NCBI GenBank assembly: GCA_903946925.1
Contig: CAJAXK010000366.1
Location: 1 to 36,045 of the forward strand
Direction of reading: 5' to 3'
Source: an uncultured Bacteroidales bacterium
GTDB lineage: Bacteria; Bacteroidota; Bacteroidia; Bacteroidales; UBA4417
Length of the DNA stretch: 36,045 nt
Every line of letters begins with the position of its first letter. Position 1 is the stretch's first letter. Shown here one piece after another: positions 18,755 through 27,332 of the stretch. The translations under genes were made by a program, and so were the position numbers. The notes beneath the pieces were generated by a model that did not search any database, was not told where the DNA came from, and saw nothing but the letters and a program-made list of their open reading frames with translations.

Positions 18755-20335
18755 CTATAGTTTAATCAGTTTCTCCTGCCCCACCTGTAAATTAACCTTA
18801 AACAATTTCAAGAAGTACATCCCTTCCCGGTAATCACTTATATTGAAAGTAAATTTATTTTCGGCAACTTTCATTTCACTGATTTTAATGCCCGACAAAG
18901 AGAATATTTCCAACCTGTAATCTGGATTTTCTGAACCTGGAATTTCAACTGTCACTAGGTCGTTGGAAGGATTCGGATAGATTATAAGTCTGACTTGTTT
19001 AGTATCAGGTATTGAATTAGGGATAATCCATTTGGTTGTATCAAGCGGCTTTCCCCAGGTTTCGGAATCTTTTTTGAAATACACTAAATTGTAAAATGTA
19101 ACATGTGTGTCATGATAAGAATTAGTGGAAGAATAGTAATAATACATTCCCCCGCATCCATCAATGTAAGATTTTGAAATGAACGAAGATTCCACATATT
19201 GTTTAAGCATCCCAACCAGGGTATCGGAACAAAAAGAATAAGGCATGTAGGTGTTTGTCTTGTTCTTCACTCTGCGTGAATTATACGATGAGCCCCGGTA
19301 CTGAATGAAAGAACTAACTGATTTTAGAGTTCCTGATGTATCAAAACAAAATCCGGTCTGCTCGGGGAAATTATCAAAACCTGAGCATGCATCAGGATGT
19401 GTTGAGTAGGTTCTTGTAATAGTATCTTTACCATAAATGTGCTTCCCATCCGGTTGCCCGTTATAATAGTGATAAAACCTGCTGAATGTAAAGGTAATTG
19501 AGTTGTGATCTGGACTCCAGGCTGAATCAATCACTACGCTGATCGTTTCAGTTTTAGGAGGGGAATAATGCGGATCGCTGCCACCCTCAACCGTATGAAA
19601 TACATCTCCGGGAGCTATCATATATACTTCGTTCAGGTTCAGATTATGCTCTCCTTTATACGATCCTGCGGTCTCCATACCAGCCAGCAAATGAACCGGA
19701 CTATATAACGGATAACCGGCAGAATAGTTAGGAAATGAATAAAAATCATACAAAGTAATCATGCCAAAGTGCTTGCTCAATACAAAAATCTGGCTATTCA
19801 TTGGGTGCGTTAAAAGCTTCCCGGTATTGCTTTTTGCCTGGAATGAAATATATTTTACCGAATCCGCTTCCCCGAGTATCGACTTAACATCCATCGAAGC
19901 TACAGTAGCATAAAGCAATGAGGTATCCGATAATCCACAGCATATCCAGGACTGACCGGACTGCCTGAGGGTACTTATCCTGATTCCCTGTCCGGCGGAA
20001 TTGAAAAAGAAATTTTCGCCTCCAAGCTCCGACATGGCGACGCCCATCCTGGAAGGTCCGTAAGCATCGAAACAGGATTCATACCCGTGAGGATAATTGT
20101 TTATTTCGCTGATTTTCCTGATCTGGTGAAAACCATAATGATAGTTCCAGCCCTGGTACACTCTCACCGAATCAATATGTACCATCCATGCTGTATGTTG
20201 TGTATTTTGATTCAAGGTTGAAGTATCAACAAAAGTAGCAGTAACACCTACGCGGACGCACTGCCAGTCCTGAGCCTGGATTTGTAAAGGAATCAATACA
20301 ATCATCAACATTAAAAACCTATATGTGATATTCAT
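18755..20335 (-). CDS. Secreted T9SS type A sorting-domain protein, function unknown
   Basis: Signal peptide (MNITYRFLMLMIVLIPLQIQAQ) and C-terminal sorting domain (IYPNPSNDLVTVEIPGSENPDYRLEIFSLSGIKI...YREGMYFLKLF). Confidence 0.85.
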   Translation of the reverse strand: MNITYRFLMLMIVLIPLQIQAQDWQCVRVGVTATFVDTSTLNQNTQHTAWMVHIDSVRVYQGWNYHYGFHQIRKISEINNYPHGYESCFDAYGPSRMGVAMSELGGENFFFNSAGQGIRISTLRQSGQSWICCGLSDTSLLYATVASMDVKSILGEADSVKYISFQAKSNTGKLLTHPMNSQIFVLSKHFGMITLYDFYSFPNYSAGYPLYSPVHLLAGMETAGSYKGEHNLNLNEVYMIAPGDVFHTVEGGSDPHYSPPKTETISVVIDSAWSPDHNSITFTFSRFYHYYNGQPDGKHIYGKDTITRTYSTHPDACSGFDNFPEQTGFCFDTSGTLKSVSSFIQYRGSSYNSRRVKNKTNTYMPYSFCSDTLVGMLKQYVESSFISKSYIDGCGGMYYYYSSTNSYHDTHVTFYNLVYFKKDSETWGKPLDTTKWIIPNSIPDTKQVRLIIYPNPSNDLVTVEIPGSENPDYRLEIFSLSGIKISEMKVAENKFTFNISDYREGMYFLKLFKVNLQVGQEKLIKL

Positions 20336-20440
20336 AACGAATGGAATTAATTAAACATACCATATAGACACTTGAAAACCGTTTTACCCCTACAAGAAAT
20401 ATAAAAATACTTTCGATTCTCGGGATTTTTTTTAAACAGA

Positions 20441-21793
20441 TTAGCTTAACACCTGATATACAGCCTTTTTCGCCATCAAGCTCAAAATCAAACCTCTTGC
20501 ACCCATAAACAGCATTATGGCAAGCCAAAGTCCGTTGTTGCCTAAAATTGGCTGGAACAAATAATACGCCGGAAGGAAAATGAGTAAAGTTATAACCAAC
20601 ATACTGTTGCGCATGGCTTTTGAGGCAGTTGCCCCCACATAAATCCCATCCCAAATAAAAGCCGAAAAAGTGATTATTGGAACCAAAACCACCCAAAACA
20701 TATAAGGCTTTGCAGCCATGATGATATTGGGGTTATTAGTCAATAATTTCAGGATGAAACCACCAGCAAAAAGGTAAACCAATGTAAATACCCCGGCAAT
20801 TGCAGCGCCCCACACGAAAAGCCTTCGGATAACTTTTTTCAGCATTCCGTTGTCGGCCGAACCAATGTACTTTCCGGCCAAGGCTTCGGCAGCATACGCG
20901 AAACCATCAACAAAATAAGAGAAAAAGTAAAAAAACTGGAAAAGCAATGTGTTAACGGCCAGTATGGTATCGCTTGTGTTTGCCGACTGTGTGGTAAAAA
21001 ACGAAAGCGTAAAAATGAGGCAGAGCGTCCGGATAAAAATATCTTTGTTAACATGGATAAAGCGGAGGAAAGCTAAACGGCTTAAAGCATCGGCCACGAC
21101 AACCTTTTTACCGATTTTTCGCCAGTAGAAGGATAAAAGATAAATCCCAAGCAACAATCCCCCATACTGACTGATCACATTGGCCCAGGCCACACCATTG
21201 CTACCCATCGCTAATACTTTGATAAACAATAGGCTAAGCAAAACATTCAGCAAGTTTACACTTATGGCCAAAACCATTGGCAATTTTGCATTCTGCATAC
21301 CTATAAACCAGCCAATAACTGCGTAGATAAACAAGGTGGCAGGAGCTGCATAAATGCGGATTGTAAAATACTGATATGCCAATGATTCCACTTGTGCGCT
21401 ACCATCAACAAGCTGGAAAGCAACCCAGCCCAGCGGCCATTGCAACACTATAAGCAAAATACCGGCACCGAAAGCAGTTAACACCGAACGGATAAGGATA
21501 TTGCCAGTTTCGGCAAGGTTGCGTTGCCCAAAAGCTTGCGCCGTGAAACCGCTTGTGCCCATGCGCAGGAAACCAAATGCCCAGAATATAAAACTGAATA
21601 TCATCCCGCCCAAAGCAACCGCACCAACATATTTTTCGGAGCCTAAATGACCCATCAGCCCAAGATCGACCATGGCCAACAATGGTATGGTAATATTGGA
21701 AACAATATTCGGGATAGCCAGGCGGAGGATTCGGGAATTTAACAACTTTTGGTTTTTGGAAAATGCAAAGATGCAGGTTTTTATTTTAGGCAA
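20441..21793 (-). CDS. MATE family efflux transporter
   Basis: 450 aa, ~12 hydrophobic segments; LRLAIPNIVSNITIPLLAMVDLGLMGHLGSEKYVGAVALGGMIFSF. Confidence 0.93.
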   Translation of the reverse strand: MPKIKTCIFAFSKNQKLLNSRILRLAIPNIVSNITIPLLAMVDLGLMGHLGSEKYVGAVALGGMIFSFIFWAFGFLRMGTSGFTAQAFGQRNLAETGNILIRSVLTAFGAGILLIVLQWPLGWVAFQLVDGSAQVESLAYQYFTIRIYAAPATLFIYAVIGWFIGMQNAKLPMVLAISVNLLNVLLSLLFIKVLAMGSNGVAWANVISQYGGLLLGIYLLSFYWRKIGKKVVVADALSRLAFLRFIHVNKDIFIRTLCLIFTLSFFTTQSANTSDTILAVNTLLFQFFYFFSYFVDGFAYAAEALAGKYIGSADNGMLKKVIRRLFVWGAAIAGVFTLVYLFAGGFILKLLTNNPNIIMAAKPYMFWVVLVPIITFSAFIWDGIYVGATASKAMRNSMLVITLLIFLPAYYLFQPILGNNGLWLAIMLFMGARGLILSLMAKKAVYQVLS

Positions 21794-21997
21794 AAAAATG
21801 ATTCAGCTAAAATGCAGAAACTTATGAACGAAAATAATATTACCTTTGGCACCAGATTTAAAAACAAATACTTTCCGAGCATTATTTTTATTGATTAAAA
21901 GGAATCCGGCAGACAGGCGCAGAAATCAGCCTTACCACAACACTTTCAGAAACTACATTTTTTAGTACTTATATATCAACTTAGCCTTCAGGCAAAC

Positions 21998-22675
21998 ATG
22001 CAAAGCATTAACACGATGGAATACAACACCACACGCGGCCCAATGAAAATTTCGGAATATGGCCGGAATATCCAAAACATGATCCTTTATATCGTTTCGC
22101 TTCCCGACAAGGAACAACGCAACCGTATGACAGGCACGCTTGTAAATATACTGGCAATTATGAACCCCGATATGCGCGACCAAGTTGATATCAGGCACAA
22201 ACTTTACGATCACGTTCATCTGATGTCGGATTTTACCCTCGATATTGATTCGCCTTATCCAGTACCACCTCGCCCCGAAGAAGCGCCCGCACCAGAAATT
22301 ATTCCATACACCCAGGAAAAAATCAAGCTTAGGCCTTATGGCAAGTACATGCAGCGTATGATTGAAAAAGCGGTTGAATACGAAGAAGGCGAAGAAAAAG
22401 ATGCTTTGGTTAAGACTATTGCCAACAATTTGAAAAAAATGTATCTGAACTGGAACCGCGATTCGGTTAACGATGAATTGATACACGAGCATTTAAGCTT
22501 GCTTTCGGGAACAAAACTCAAACTCCGCGACGAAGACCGACTGCACTCAACAGTTGATATCCTAAAGGCAAACAAGCAAGTGGCCGAAAAACAAAAAACA
22601 ACAACTTTTAAACGCCATAAATTCCCAGGAAAGAAAACAGAAAATGTTGGTAGGAAAAAGAATTTTGGGAAGTAG
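21998..22675 (+). CDS. DUF4290-family protein
   Basis: MEYNTTRGPMKISEYGRNIQNMILYIVSLPDKEQRNRMTGTLVNILAIMNPDMRDQVDIRHKLYDHVHLMSDF, characteristic of Bacteroidota DUF4290 proteins. Confidence 0.85.
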   Translation: MQSINTMEYNTTRGPMKISEYGRNIQNMILYIVSLPDKEQRNRMTGTLVNILAIMNPDMRDQVDIRHKLYDHVHLMSDFTLDIDSPYPVPPRPEEAPAPEIIPYTQEKIKLRPYGKYMQRMIEKAVEYEEGEEKDALVKTIANNLKKMYLNWNRDSVNDELIHEHLSLLSGTKLKLRDEDRLHSTVDILKANKQVAEKQKTTTFKRHKFPGKKTENVGRKKNFGK

Positions 22676-22706
22676 GGTGTTAGGCGGTTAGGCTATTAGA
22701 CTTTTA

Positions 22707-22746
22707 GGCTGTAAGGTTGTAAGGTTGTAAGGCTGTAAGGCTGTGG
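22707..22746. repeat. Tandem 8-mer array, 5 units GG(C/T)TGTAA
   Basis: ggctgtaa ggttgtaa ggttgtaa ggctgtaa ggctgtgg. Confidence 0.9.
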
Positions 22747-22799
22747 AAACGCAGCTTTCAACTTGGTGTTTTTGGGAAATGTATTATTGCAATAATGCT

Positions 22800-22951
22800 G
22801 AGTCCACTCCGAAAAGACTTTTTTTGCCACAAAGGCTCAAAGCCTCTAAGTTTCACGAAGTTTATACCACTCAATAACAATGCTTTGTGAGCCTTTGTGT
22901 CGTGGTGACTTAGTGGCGTTTATTCCTTTTTAGGGTTTTCGGAGTGGACTT
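22800..22951. mobile_element. MITE-like element, copy 3
   Basis: Perfect 15-bp inverted repeats AGTCCACTCCGAAAA (22801-22815) / TTTTCGGAGTGGACT (22936-22950); internal CACAAAGGCTC.../...GAGCCTTTGTG inverted repeats; no clear target duplication. Confidence 0.8.
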
Positions 22952-23211
22952 AACCTTTGACCTTTGACTTTTTTCAGATTTAACCACTGATTGTGCGTAT
23001 GTTACGCTATTGAAAGCGAAGTGATATTAGGATTTTTTTCATATCTATTTATTAAATATATTTCCTTGTTTTACCTAATTATGATATTTTTTATAAAGAA
23101 AATGTACCATAAGATAAATTATATATTACTTTTGTTGTTTAGGAAACAACCACCTGATTTCCAAATCCCCTAACCTTTCCCTAAATTTCTTAACAATTAA
23201 AAAAAGTGCTT

Positions 23212-24723
23212 ATGAAAAAATTTACTCTAATAATTGCTTCTTTCGTCTTTGCAGCTTTTGTAGCTCAGGCGCAGGTTGAGCGCAACATGGTTGCCGTTGA
23301 AATTGGAACCGGTACTTGGTGTACTTATTGTCCGGGTGCAGCCATGGGAGCTGATGACCTAGTAGCCAACGGTAAACGCGTGGCTGTTGTTGAAAACCAC
23401 AACGGAGATACCTATGTTACCCCCAATACAGACTGTAGGAATACCTATTACAACATTACCGGTTATCCTACCGCAAGGTTCGATGGAGGCAATGCAGTTG
23501 TTGGCGGAAGCCACACAGCAAGTATGTATTCGTCGTATTTGCCAAAATACAACATTTGCATCGCAATCCCTTCGCCCCTCACCATTGATTACACTGTAAC
23601 CCGCAACGGGCAGCAGTTTTCCTTTAATTTTACCATCACTAAACTTGCTGCCTTACCTAACAACCAGGTAAAATTCCAGTTTGTAGCTACCCAGTCCGAA
23701 ATTGCACAAGTTTGGCAAGGCCAAACCCATCTCAATTTCGTTAACCGTTTAAATCTTCCTGATTGTAGTGGAACTGCATTGGATTTTACAAGTTCTGATG
23801 TACAAACTGTAAGTATTGTTGCCAATATAGATCCAATGTGGCCAATGAAGGATATTGAATTTGTTGCTTTCGTACAGGATGATGCAACAAAGGCTATACA
23901 CAATACCATACGCCCTGTAATGAGCGATTTTGGCGCAACCACACCAACCAACATTTGCCAGAACAACACAATTTCATTCGCCGATAATAGCGTTGGCCGC
24001 CCTGCCGAAGTAAGCTGGCTTTTCCCAGGTGGAAGCCCAAGCTCTTCAACAAGCGAAGCTCCTTCGATTTTATACCAGACCCCTGGTATTTACGATGTTA
24101 TAATGATTACAAAAACGGGATTGGACACCGATTCGGTTGTTAAAGACGATTATGTAACAATCCGCCCAGGTGCCATAACAACAACCCCGGTTGGTAACAC
24201 TTTAGTATGTACCAATAATTTGAACCAAACCACCGATTATACCACCGAAGGTGGCTTGCCAGGCACTACTTATATTTGGGAAATATACCCAGCAACAGGT
24301 GCTGGTACCATTATCAACAATGGTGCAAGCTGCACAATTCACTGGACACATAACTGGAACGGAACAGCTAGCCTTAGGGTTAGGGGCAGTAATGATTGCG
24401 GCTTAGGCCCATGGACAGAATACATGGATATTACATGTACTTCGTGTGTTGGAATAAATGAAAAAGAACAGGCACATCAGGTTTCCGTATTCCCTAACCC
24501 TGCATCAAAGGATATGACATTGAATATCAACACTGGTACAGCCGAAACATTGTCAGTAAAAATAATGAATGCTTTAGGAACAGTTGTGTATTCAAAAAAC
24601 CTTACTACAACCGGAAAACTTAGTCATATTATAAATGTGAGTGGGTTTGCTGAAGGCATGTATTTCCTAAACGTAGAAGGCAAGAAATTGAATTCTTCAC
24701 AAAAAATTACGATACAACACTAA
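23212..24723 (+). CDS. Secreted Omp28-like (thioredoxin-fold) protein with PKD-like and T9SS sorting domains
   Basis: Signal peptide; VAVEIGTGTWCTYCPGAAMGADDL...ITGYPTARFDGG; PKD-like VSWLFPGGSPSSSTSEAPSILYQTPGIYDV; sorting domain VSVFPNPASKDMTLNI...GMYFLNVEG. ORF track start 23206 is GTG; ATG at 23212. Confidence 0.87.
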   Translation: MKKFTLIIASFVFAAFVAQAQVERNMVAVEIGTGTWCTYCPGAAMGADDLVANGKRVAVVENHNGDTYVTPNTDCRNTYYNITGYPTARFDGGNAVVGGSHTASMYSSYLPKYNICIAIPSPLTIDYTVTRNGQQFSFNFTITKLAALPNNQVKFQFVATQSEIAQVWQGQTHLNFVNRLNLPDCSGTALDFTSSDVQTVSIVANIDPMWPMKDIEFVAFVQDDATKAIHNTIRPVMSDFGATTPTNICQNNTISFADNSVGRPAEVSWLFPGGSPSSSTSEAPSILYQTPGIYDVIMITKTGLDTDSVVKDDYVTIRPGAITTTPVGNTLVCTNNLNQTTDYTTEGGLPGTTYIWEIYPATGAGTIINNGASCTIHWTHNWNGTASLRVRGSNDCGLGPWTEYMDITCTSCVGINEKEQAHQVSVFPNPASKDMTLNINTGTAETLSVKIMNALGTVVYSKNLTTTGKLSHIINVSGFAEGMYFLNVEGKKLNSSQKITIQH

Positions 24724-24742
24724 ACTAAAAAAAATATTTTAG

Positions 24743-24770
24743 AAAGCCTGTTTAACCGACAGGCTTTTTG
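24743..24770 (+). terminator. Intrinsic terminator
   Basis: AAAGCCTGT-TTAACCG-ACAGGCTTT followed by T-rich sequence. Confidence 0.8.
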
Positions 24771-24838
24771 TTTTATATTTGTAGCCGATAAAAATCAGTT
24801 AGTTAACCCCAAAATCAAACCAAACAAATACAAGAAAA

Positions 24839-26971
24839 ATGAAGAAAACATTACTTTTAGTTGCCGTTCTTTTAGCTTCGGCGGGCCTGTATGCACAGGT
24901 ATTGCTACAACAGGATTTTAGTGCAGGCCAAATGCCTCCTACAGGGTGGATGGTTTTTGGCAACCAGAGCAACTGGGCCATTTCGCAATCAAATACTGCC
25001 GGTGGGGTTATACCCGAAGGCAGGGTTAAAAGCACTCCTGCATTTAACGGCACCATGCGTTTTATTTCGCCACAAACCAACACAACCGGGCTTACCCAGG
25101 TTATTATTCAATTCAAACACATGTTTGATCATGTGGATGGGAATTCGGTAGCGTTCAATCTTAGTGTTGAAACCCGTGCTACTACCAGCGGTACCTGGCA
25201 TCAGGTTTGGACCAAAGCGGCAACAACCGACATAAATTCGGAAACTGTAACCGCATTGGCAAACAACACCGATGTTGGTTCGGGAACATTCCAGTTTTGC
25301 CTTGTAGTTTCGGGTAGCAGCCAGAATTTTAAAGACTGGTTTTTCGATGATATTACCTTGCTCGACCCATTGAACAACGATGCTGCTATGGCAAGCATTG
25401 GCGTTCCGGGTATGTTTGTTGGAAGCCATGCCGTAAACGGAAAAATTGTTAATGTTGGCGAAACAGCAATAACATCTGCCAATGTAACTTGGGCACTCAA
25501 CGATGGCGTTACACACACCACTGCATTAACAGGTTTAAACATATTAACAGGCAGCGAGTTTGCATTTACAAGTACGGATTCAATCAGCGGGGATCCTGGA
25601 GTATTTGATCTGAAAGTTTGGGTATCGAACCTAAATGGGAGCACGGTTGCCGATGATAACGCAGCAAACGATACTATGGTAAAAAGCATTTCGGTTCCTG
25701 ACCACTTAGTTTACCGGAGGCCTATGTTCGAGGAGTTCACAAGCTCTACTTGTTCGCCATGTGCAAGTTTCAATAATTCAACCTTCAACCCATTTATCGC
25801 AGCCCATGGCAGTGAAATTACTTTGGTAAAGTATCAAATGAACTGGCCTGGCAGCGGCGACCCATATTACACAGCCGAAGGTGGTGTTAGAAGAACCTAT
25901 TACGGTGTAAACGCAGTTCCCGACTTATACGTGGATGGAAAAGTATGTGCAACCAACACCACTGGCGTAAACAATGCTTTCAATGCATCAAAAGCTACCA
26001 TGACCTATCTCGATATACAATCGGTACACGAAGTTCAAGGAAATAATGTAATAATTGATTGCAATTTAATCCCTTATGCAAATTACAGTGGGGTAACTGT
26101 ACAGATTGCCGTTTTAGAAAAAAAGACCACCCAAAATGCAACAACCAATGGTGAAAACGAATTTCATAATGTAATGATGAAAATGGTTCCCGATGCAACA
26201 GGCTCAATGGTTTCGCTTACAGCCAACCAACCATATAACCTGAACTATACGGTAGATATGTCGGGTACCAATGTTGAAGAAATGGACGACCTGATAGTAG
26301 CCATTTTTGTTCAGGCATCAAACAAGGAAATCCTGAACTCAAATTATTCGATCGAAACCGGCTCCATGATTGTCTCGATGACACCTGCAAATGGTTCGAA
26401 CAACGTAAGCGTGTCAGCTCCGATGGTAATTACTTTCCACCAGCCAGTCCGCCTAAAAAACGGGTCTCCACTAACCAACAGCAATGTTGCTTCGGTGCTT
26501 ACACTTAAAGAAGACAATGCCACTGGTACTGATGCAGGTTTCACTGCAACCGTGAATGCTGCAAAAACAGTTATTACCGTAACGCCAAGTCCTGATCTTA
26601 AATACAACCAGCAGTATTACCTGAAAATTGATACTCTCGAAAACAATTCAGGGATCAACACTTTGGCCCAATCATCAACATTTTCGACCGAACTCAGCAC
26701 AGTTGGAACCAACAACCCACTGGCCAGCACCATCAATATTTATCCAAACCCGGCAACCGATAGAATTTATATCAAATCAAGTGATATATCTAAAATCAGC
26801 AGGGTTGAACTGTTGAATACAATTGGAAGCACAGTTCGAGTTATTGAAAATCCATCGAAAACCTCAAACGAGTTGTCGCTAAAAGTAACCGATCTTCCAT
26901 CGGGTCTATACTTTGTAAGGGTTATCAGCAGTGGCAACATCCAAACCCTGCGCGTTTTGATTAACAGGTAA
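24839..26971 (+). CDS. Secreted Omp28-like (thioredoxin-fold) protein with N-terminal adhesion-like domain, SbsA-type Ig domain and T9SS sorting domain
   Basis: PMFEEFTSSTCSPCASFNNSTFNPFIAAHG...YYGVNAVPDLYVDGKV; VSMTPANGSNNVSVSAPMVITFHQPV; sorting domain INIYPNPATDRIYIKSSD...LPSGLYFVRVISSG. Confidence 0.87.
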   Translation: MKKTLLLVAVLLASAGLYAQVLLQQDFSAGQMPPTGWMVFGNQSNWAISQSNTAGGVIPEGRVKSTPAFNGTMRFISPQTNTTGLTQVIIQFKHMFDHVDGNSVAFNLSVETRATTSGTWHQVWTKAATTDINSETVTALANNTDVGSGTFQFCLVVSGSSQNFKDWFFDDITLLDPLNNDAAMASIGVPGMFVGSHAVNGKIVNVGETAITSANVTWALNDGVTHTTALTGLNILTGSEFAFTSTDSISGDPGVFDLKVWVSNLNGSTVADDNAANDTMVKSISVPDHLVYRRPMFEEFTSSTCSPCASFNNSTFNPFIAAHGSEITLVKYQMNWPGSGDPYYTAEGGVRRTYYGVNAVPDLYVDGKVCATNTTGVNNAFNASKATMTYLDIQSVHEVQGNNVIIDCNLIPYANYSGVTVQIAVLEKKTTQNATTNGENEFHNVMMKMVPDATGSMVSLTANQPYNLNYTVDMSGTNVEEMDDLIVAIFVQASNKEILNSNYSIETGSMIVSMTPANGSNNVSVSAPMVITFHQPVRLKNGSPLTNSNVASVLTLKEDNATGTDAGFTATVNAAKTVITVTPSPDLKYNQQYYLKIDTLENNSGINTLAQSSTFSTELSTVGTNNPLASTINIYPNPATDRIYIKSSDISKISRVELLNTIGSTVRVIENPSKTSNELSLKVTDLPSGLYFVRVISSGNIQTLRVLINR

Positions 26972-26990
26972 CTAAAGGTACTTTTAAAAC

Positions 26991-27032
26991 AAAAAGAAAA
27001 GGCTGTCAGGAAATTGACAGCCTTTTCTTTTT
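26991..27032. terminator. Symmetric (potentially bidirectional) intrinsic terminator
   Basis: Perfect 18-bp stem AAAAAGAAAAGGCTGTCA-GGAAAT-TGACAGCCTTTTCTTTTT. Confidence 0.88.
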
Positions 27033-27332
27033 GACCACTTATTAGATTGCTATTATTGCTTCACTATTATTGGTTTATAAAAAACCTACATGCCCGAAAA
27101 ATATAGTGTGGGTTAGACTTGATACGAAACTATTCATCCTGCATCCGAAATTAAGAAGAACATGTCGTTTAATTGAGTTAGGCTTTTTGGCTGTAGGCTT
27201 TTAGGGCAGTGTTATTCAAATAATGCTTGATATTGATGCACAATAACGCACAACAGGACGACCCCTAACACCCAAACCCCAAATTCCCAACACCTAAAAA
27301 AGTTAAGCCCATGAATTGTTACTCTGTATTCA

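Noticed and set aside
18543-18833. Plus-strand 96-aa ORF after the helicase gene
   Set aside because: Lies over the MITE-like element and the antisense 3' end of the T9SS gene; no coding character.
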